A DNA stretch of 64,000 nucleotides from Flavobacterium sp. LHD-85. GTDB lineage: Bacteria; Bacteroidota; Bacteroidia; Flavobacteriales; Flavobacteriaceae. A model generated the notes under the pieces. The model was not told the DNA's origin and did no database searches. It saw nothing but the letters and a program-made list of their open reading frames with translations. The position numbers and the translations under genes were made by a program. The stretch lies in NCBI RefSeq assembly GCF_030929595.1, contig NZ_JAVFVR010000011.1:186001-250000 (forward strand), in the 5' to 3' direction. Below are positions 61,925 to 64,000 of this stretch, in pieces; the stretch's first letter is position 1; each line of letters opens with the position of its first letter.

Positions 61925-63334
61925 CTACTCTACTCCGCCTCCTAAAGCACGGTACAGATTAATTGCTGCATTCAGTTTTTCGAGTTTTATTGTTACCAAA
62001 TCCAATTCATTTTGAAGCGAACTGTTCTGGGCTGCGATAACTTCAAGATAATTGGCCATTCCGCTTTTGTAAAGCAAAGAAGCATCTGAAGTCGCTTTCT
62101 CTAAAGATTCTGCTTTGTCTTTTGCCAAAATCACACGCTCATCGGCATATTTCAATCTAGACATCGCATCGTTTACTTCTCCAACTGCCGTTATAAAAGA
62201 CTGCTTGAATTGTACAACCGCTTTTTCCTGTTCTAAAACTGCAACTTCATAAGCTGTACGCAATGCTTTTTTTCTAAAAATTGGCTGCGCTAAATTGGCA
62301 GCAATTGTTTTGGTAACCGAACCAGGAAAATTAAACCAGTTTTCAAATTCAAAAGAATTAACTCCAATTGACGGATTCAAACTTAAAGTCGGATACATCG
62401 TTGCTTTTGCCAATCCTGTTTTAGCGTTAGCTGACATAACCGCATATTCGCTTGATTTTACATCTGGTCTTCGGCTTAAAAGTGAAGCTGGAATTCCTGC
62501 TGGAAAAAGTACCGAAACTTCCGCAGCATCTATATTTCCTGCTCTTTCAATCTTATCAGGATATTCTCCGCACAAAATCTGCAAAGCATTCTCTTGAACT
62601 GCAATATTCGCTTTCGCTAAAGGCACTAGCAATTCAGCCGTTTTTTTCTGAGCTTCGGTCTGATTTACGGCCAGAGAACTAATTGAGCCCGATTTGTATT
62701 GCAATTGCATCATGTTCAAAGTATTGGTGCTCAATTCAATATTTTTCTCCGCAATTTTCAATTGTTCATCTAAACCTAAAAGATTGTAATAAGACTGCGC
62801 TACCTGAACAATAATTCGGGTTTTTAATGCCGAAAGATTCTCTTTTTGAGCAAAATAAGCTGCTTTAGCATCTCTTTTCTGCATCGCTGCTTTTCCCCAA
62901 ATATCAACTTCCCAAGAAAGACGAAGATTGGCGCTGTAATCGTCCATATAATCTTTACCTATAAATTGCTGGCTCAAAGATCCGTTTAAGGAATTTTTAG
63001 ATGGATAAGCACGGCTTGCACCTGCATCAAAATCAAGAGTTGGCATCAAAGATAATTTGGCTTGCTTGTAGTTAAGATCAAGCTGCTCCATGCTTTTCAT
63101 GGCAATAACAATCTCATTATTTTTAACCAAAGCTTTTTCTATCAAAGCAACCAGCAAAGGATCTTTATAATAGTTTTTCCACGGAAGCAAAACCGTGTCT
63201 CCAGTAACCGCTACCTCTTCGCGGAATTTTTCTGGAGCATTTAATTCTGTACGAGAATACTTTTTGCCCACCACACACGATGTCATAATCGCTCCAGTAA
63301 GCAAAACCATTCCTATTTTATATAGTGTTTTCAT
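61925..63334 (-). CDS. NodT/OprM-family outer membrane efflux lipoprotein
   Basis: 469 aa. Lipobox MTSC (Cys20). OEP family features: SRTELNAPEKFREEVAV, the LRLSWEVDIWGKAAMQKRDAKAAYFAQKENLSALKTRIIVQVAQSYYNLLGLDEQL block, the GIPASLLSRRPDVKSSEYAVMSANAKTGLAKATMYPTLSL motif of RND outer-membrane factors, and a second helical repeat. It forms the outer membrane part of the tripartite RND pump encoded just upstream. Confidence 0.94.
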   Translation of the reverse strand: MKTLYKIGMVLLTGAIMTSCVVGKKYSRTELNAPEKFREEVAVTGDTVLLPWKNYYKDPLLVALIEKALVKNNEIVIAMKSMEQLDLNYKQAKLSLMPTLDFDAGASRAYPSKNSLNGSLSQQFIGKDYMDDYSANLRLSWEVDIWGKAAMQKRDAKAAYFAQKENLSALKTRIIVQVAQSYYNLLGLDEQLKIAEKNIELSTNTLNMMQLQYKSGSISSLAVNQTEAQKKTAELLVPLAKANIAVQENALQILCGEYPDKIERAGNIDAAEVSVLFPAGIPASLLSRRPDVKSSEYAVMSANAKTGLAKATMYPTLSLNPSIGVNSFEFENWFNFPGSVTKTIAANLAQPIFRKKALRTAYEVAVLEQEKAVVQFKQSFITAVGEVNDAMSRLKYADERVILAKDKAESLEKATSDASLLYKSGMANYLEVIAAQNSSLQNELDLVTIKLEKLNAAINLYRALGGGVE

Positions 63335-63336
63335 TC

Positions 63337-64000
63337 TTATTCTTTTATCGTTTGAACTTGAGTTGCGATTTTCTTTCTTGATACTTTTTCCTGTAAATAT
63401 TGGAATACAATGAAAAGCAACGGAATAACAAAAACACCCAACACAACACCGCTAAACATTCCGACTGCGGCGCTTACACTGATAGATCGGTTTCCAACTG
63501 CAGTTCCTCCAGAGGCAAACATTAACGGAATCATACCTACAATAAATGCCAGCGAAGTCATGATAATTGGTCGTAACCTAGATTTTGCCCCTTCAATTGC
63601 TGCATCGATTATAGTTAATCCAGCCAAACGTCTCTGCAAAGCAAATTCGACAATCAAAATGGCATTTTTAGCCAAAAGTCCAACAAGCATGATTAATCCG
63701 ACCTGAACGTAAATATTGTTATCTAAACCAACTGCTTTAATTCCCGCAAAAGCTCCTAAAATTCCTGTTGGAATAGAAAGCAATACCGCAAGTGGCAGTA
63801 AATAACTTTCGTACTGCGCTGCTAATAAGAAGAATACAAACAATAGACACAATCCAAAAATGGCAACCGTTTGGCTTCCTCCTGCTTTTTCCTCCAAACT
63901 TAAACCTGTCCATTCGTAACTATAGTCAGCAGGAAGTTTATCTAAAACTTGTTCCAGATTAGCCATAATTTGTCCGTTACTGTAACCAGGCAATGCCATA
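63337..64000 (-). CDS. RND efflux transporter, C-terminal part (gene runs out of the window)
   Basis: About 221 codons are visible from the right edge; the start lies beyond base 64000. The segment contains a late stretch of AcrB-type pumps: EWTGLSLEEKAGGSQ, FLLAAQYESYLLPLAVLLSIPTGILGAF (helix 9-10 region), VQVGLIMLVGLLAKNAILIVEFA and ASGGTAVGNRSISVSAAVGMFSGVVLGVFVIPL, then a short charged tail. It is separated from the outer-membrane factor by 2 bp. Motifs and length agree with the HAE1 family of hydrophobe/amphiphile exporters; substrate unknown. Confidence 0.93.
   Translation of the reverse strand, partial: MALPGYSNGQIMANLEQVLDKLPADYSYEWTGLSLEEKAGGSQTVAIFGLCLLFVFFLLAAQYESYLLPLAVLLSIPTGILGAFAGIKAVGLDNNIYVQVGLIMLVGLLAKNAILIVEFALQRRLAGLTIIDAAIEGAKSRLRPIIMTSLAFIVGMIPLMFASGGTAVGNRSISVSAAVGMFSGVVLGVFVIPLLFIVFQYLQEKVSRKKIATQVQTIKE

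Overview
The window (about 64 kb, AT-rich) is chromosomal DNA of a Bacteroidota bacterium, most likely a Flavobacterium close to the F. johnsoniae group. The evidence is a SusC/SusD pair, TonB receptors and surface lipoproteins, promoters of the TAnnTTTG type, weak ribosome binding sites, TPR-containing histidine kinases, and many short palindromic repeats between genes. I see no rRNA, tRNA, transposase, integrase, phage gene or CRISPR array.

Layout. 1-3839: aspartate 4-decarboxylase (5' end outside the window), exported L-asparaginase and a porin, read as an asparagine/aspartate operon. 4223-8986 (minus): TolC, HlyD and two ABC-2 permeases with no ATPase; the last permease has an in-frame TAG. 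9665-19508: MBL hydrolase, alpha/beta hydrolases, a REC-GAF-AAA-Fis response regulator divergent from a TPR histidine kinase, a secreted unknown, an isochorismatase-family enzyme. 19598-23675: SDR-like protein, AraC regulator, MFS exporter and siderophore-interacting reductase. 23725-24449: three copies of a 234-bp repeat. 24463-29091 (minus): SusD and SusC with a long leader. 29943-36153: small unknown proteins, another isochorismatase/hydrolase operon and a flavin monooxygenase with an added cysteine-knuckle N-terminus. 36323-42361 (minus): an operon that looks like copper acquisition (small Cys protein, Met/His-rich lipoprotein, OprC-like TonB receptor with a CxxxM motif, MbnP-like lipoprotein, MbnH-like diheme protein). 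42845-56964: a stress cluster with haloperoxidase-type hydrolase, isochorismatase-family enzyme, porin, exported M17 N-domain protein, YtcJ-type amidohydrolase, DoxX, Dps, DUF1275, two sigma-54 activators, MhqD-like esterase, cupin and MhqO-like ring-cleaving dioxygenase. 57138-61852: unknowns, a possible PD-(D/E)XK protein and a second TPR histidine kinase. 61925-64000 (minus): NodT-type outer membrane factor and the C-terminal part of an RND pump.

How the parts may work together. Three sigma-54 activators (12538, 51008, 54135) and two paralogous TPR histidine kinases (14717, 58657) lie among six alpha/beta hydrolases, three isochorismatase-family enzymes and a quinone-detoxification-like set (DoxX, MhqD-like, MhqO-like). 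Upstream of six of these transcription units I find a palindrome resembling ACGAAATATCGT placed 67-69 bp before a GG-N8-TTG element like a sigma-54 promoter. The haloperoxidase and dioxygenase units also share a perfect 27-nt block followed, at the same offset, by a TAnnTTTG promoter. I infer one phosphorelay-controlled regulon for electrophile/phenolic stress; this is the most interesting unproven system here. Four copies of a 136-159 bp element with 17-bp terminal inverted repeats, all between or inside these operons, are the second notable signal.
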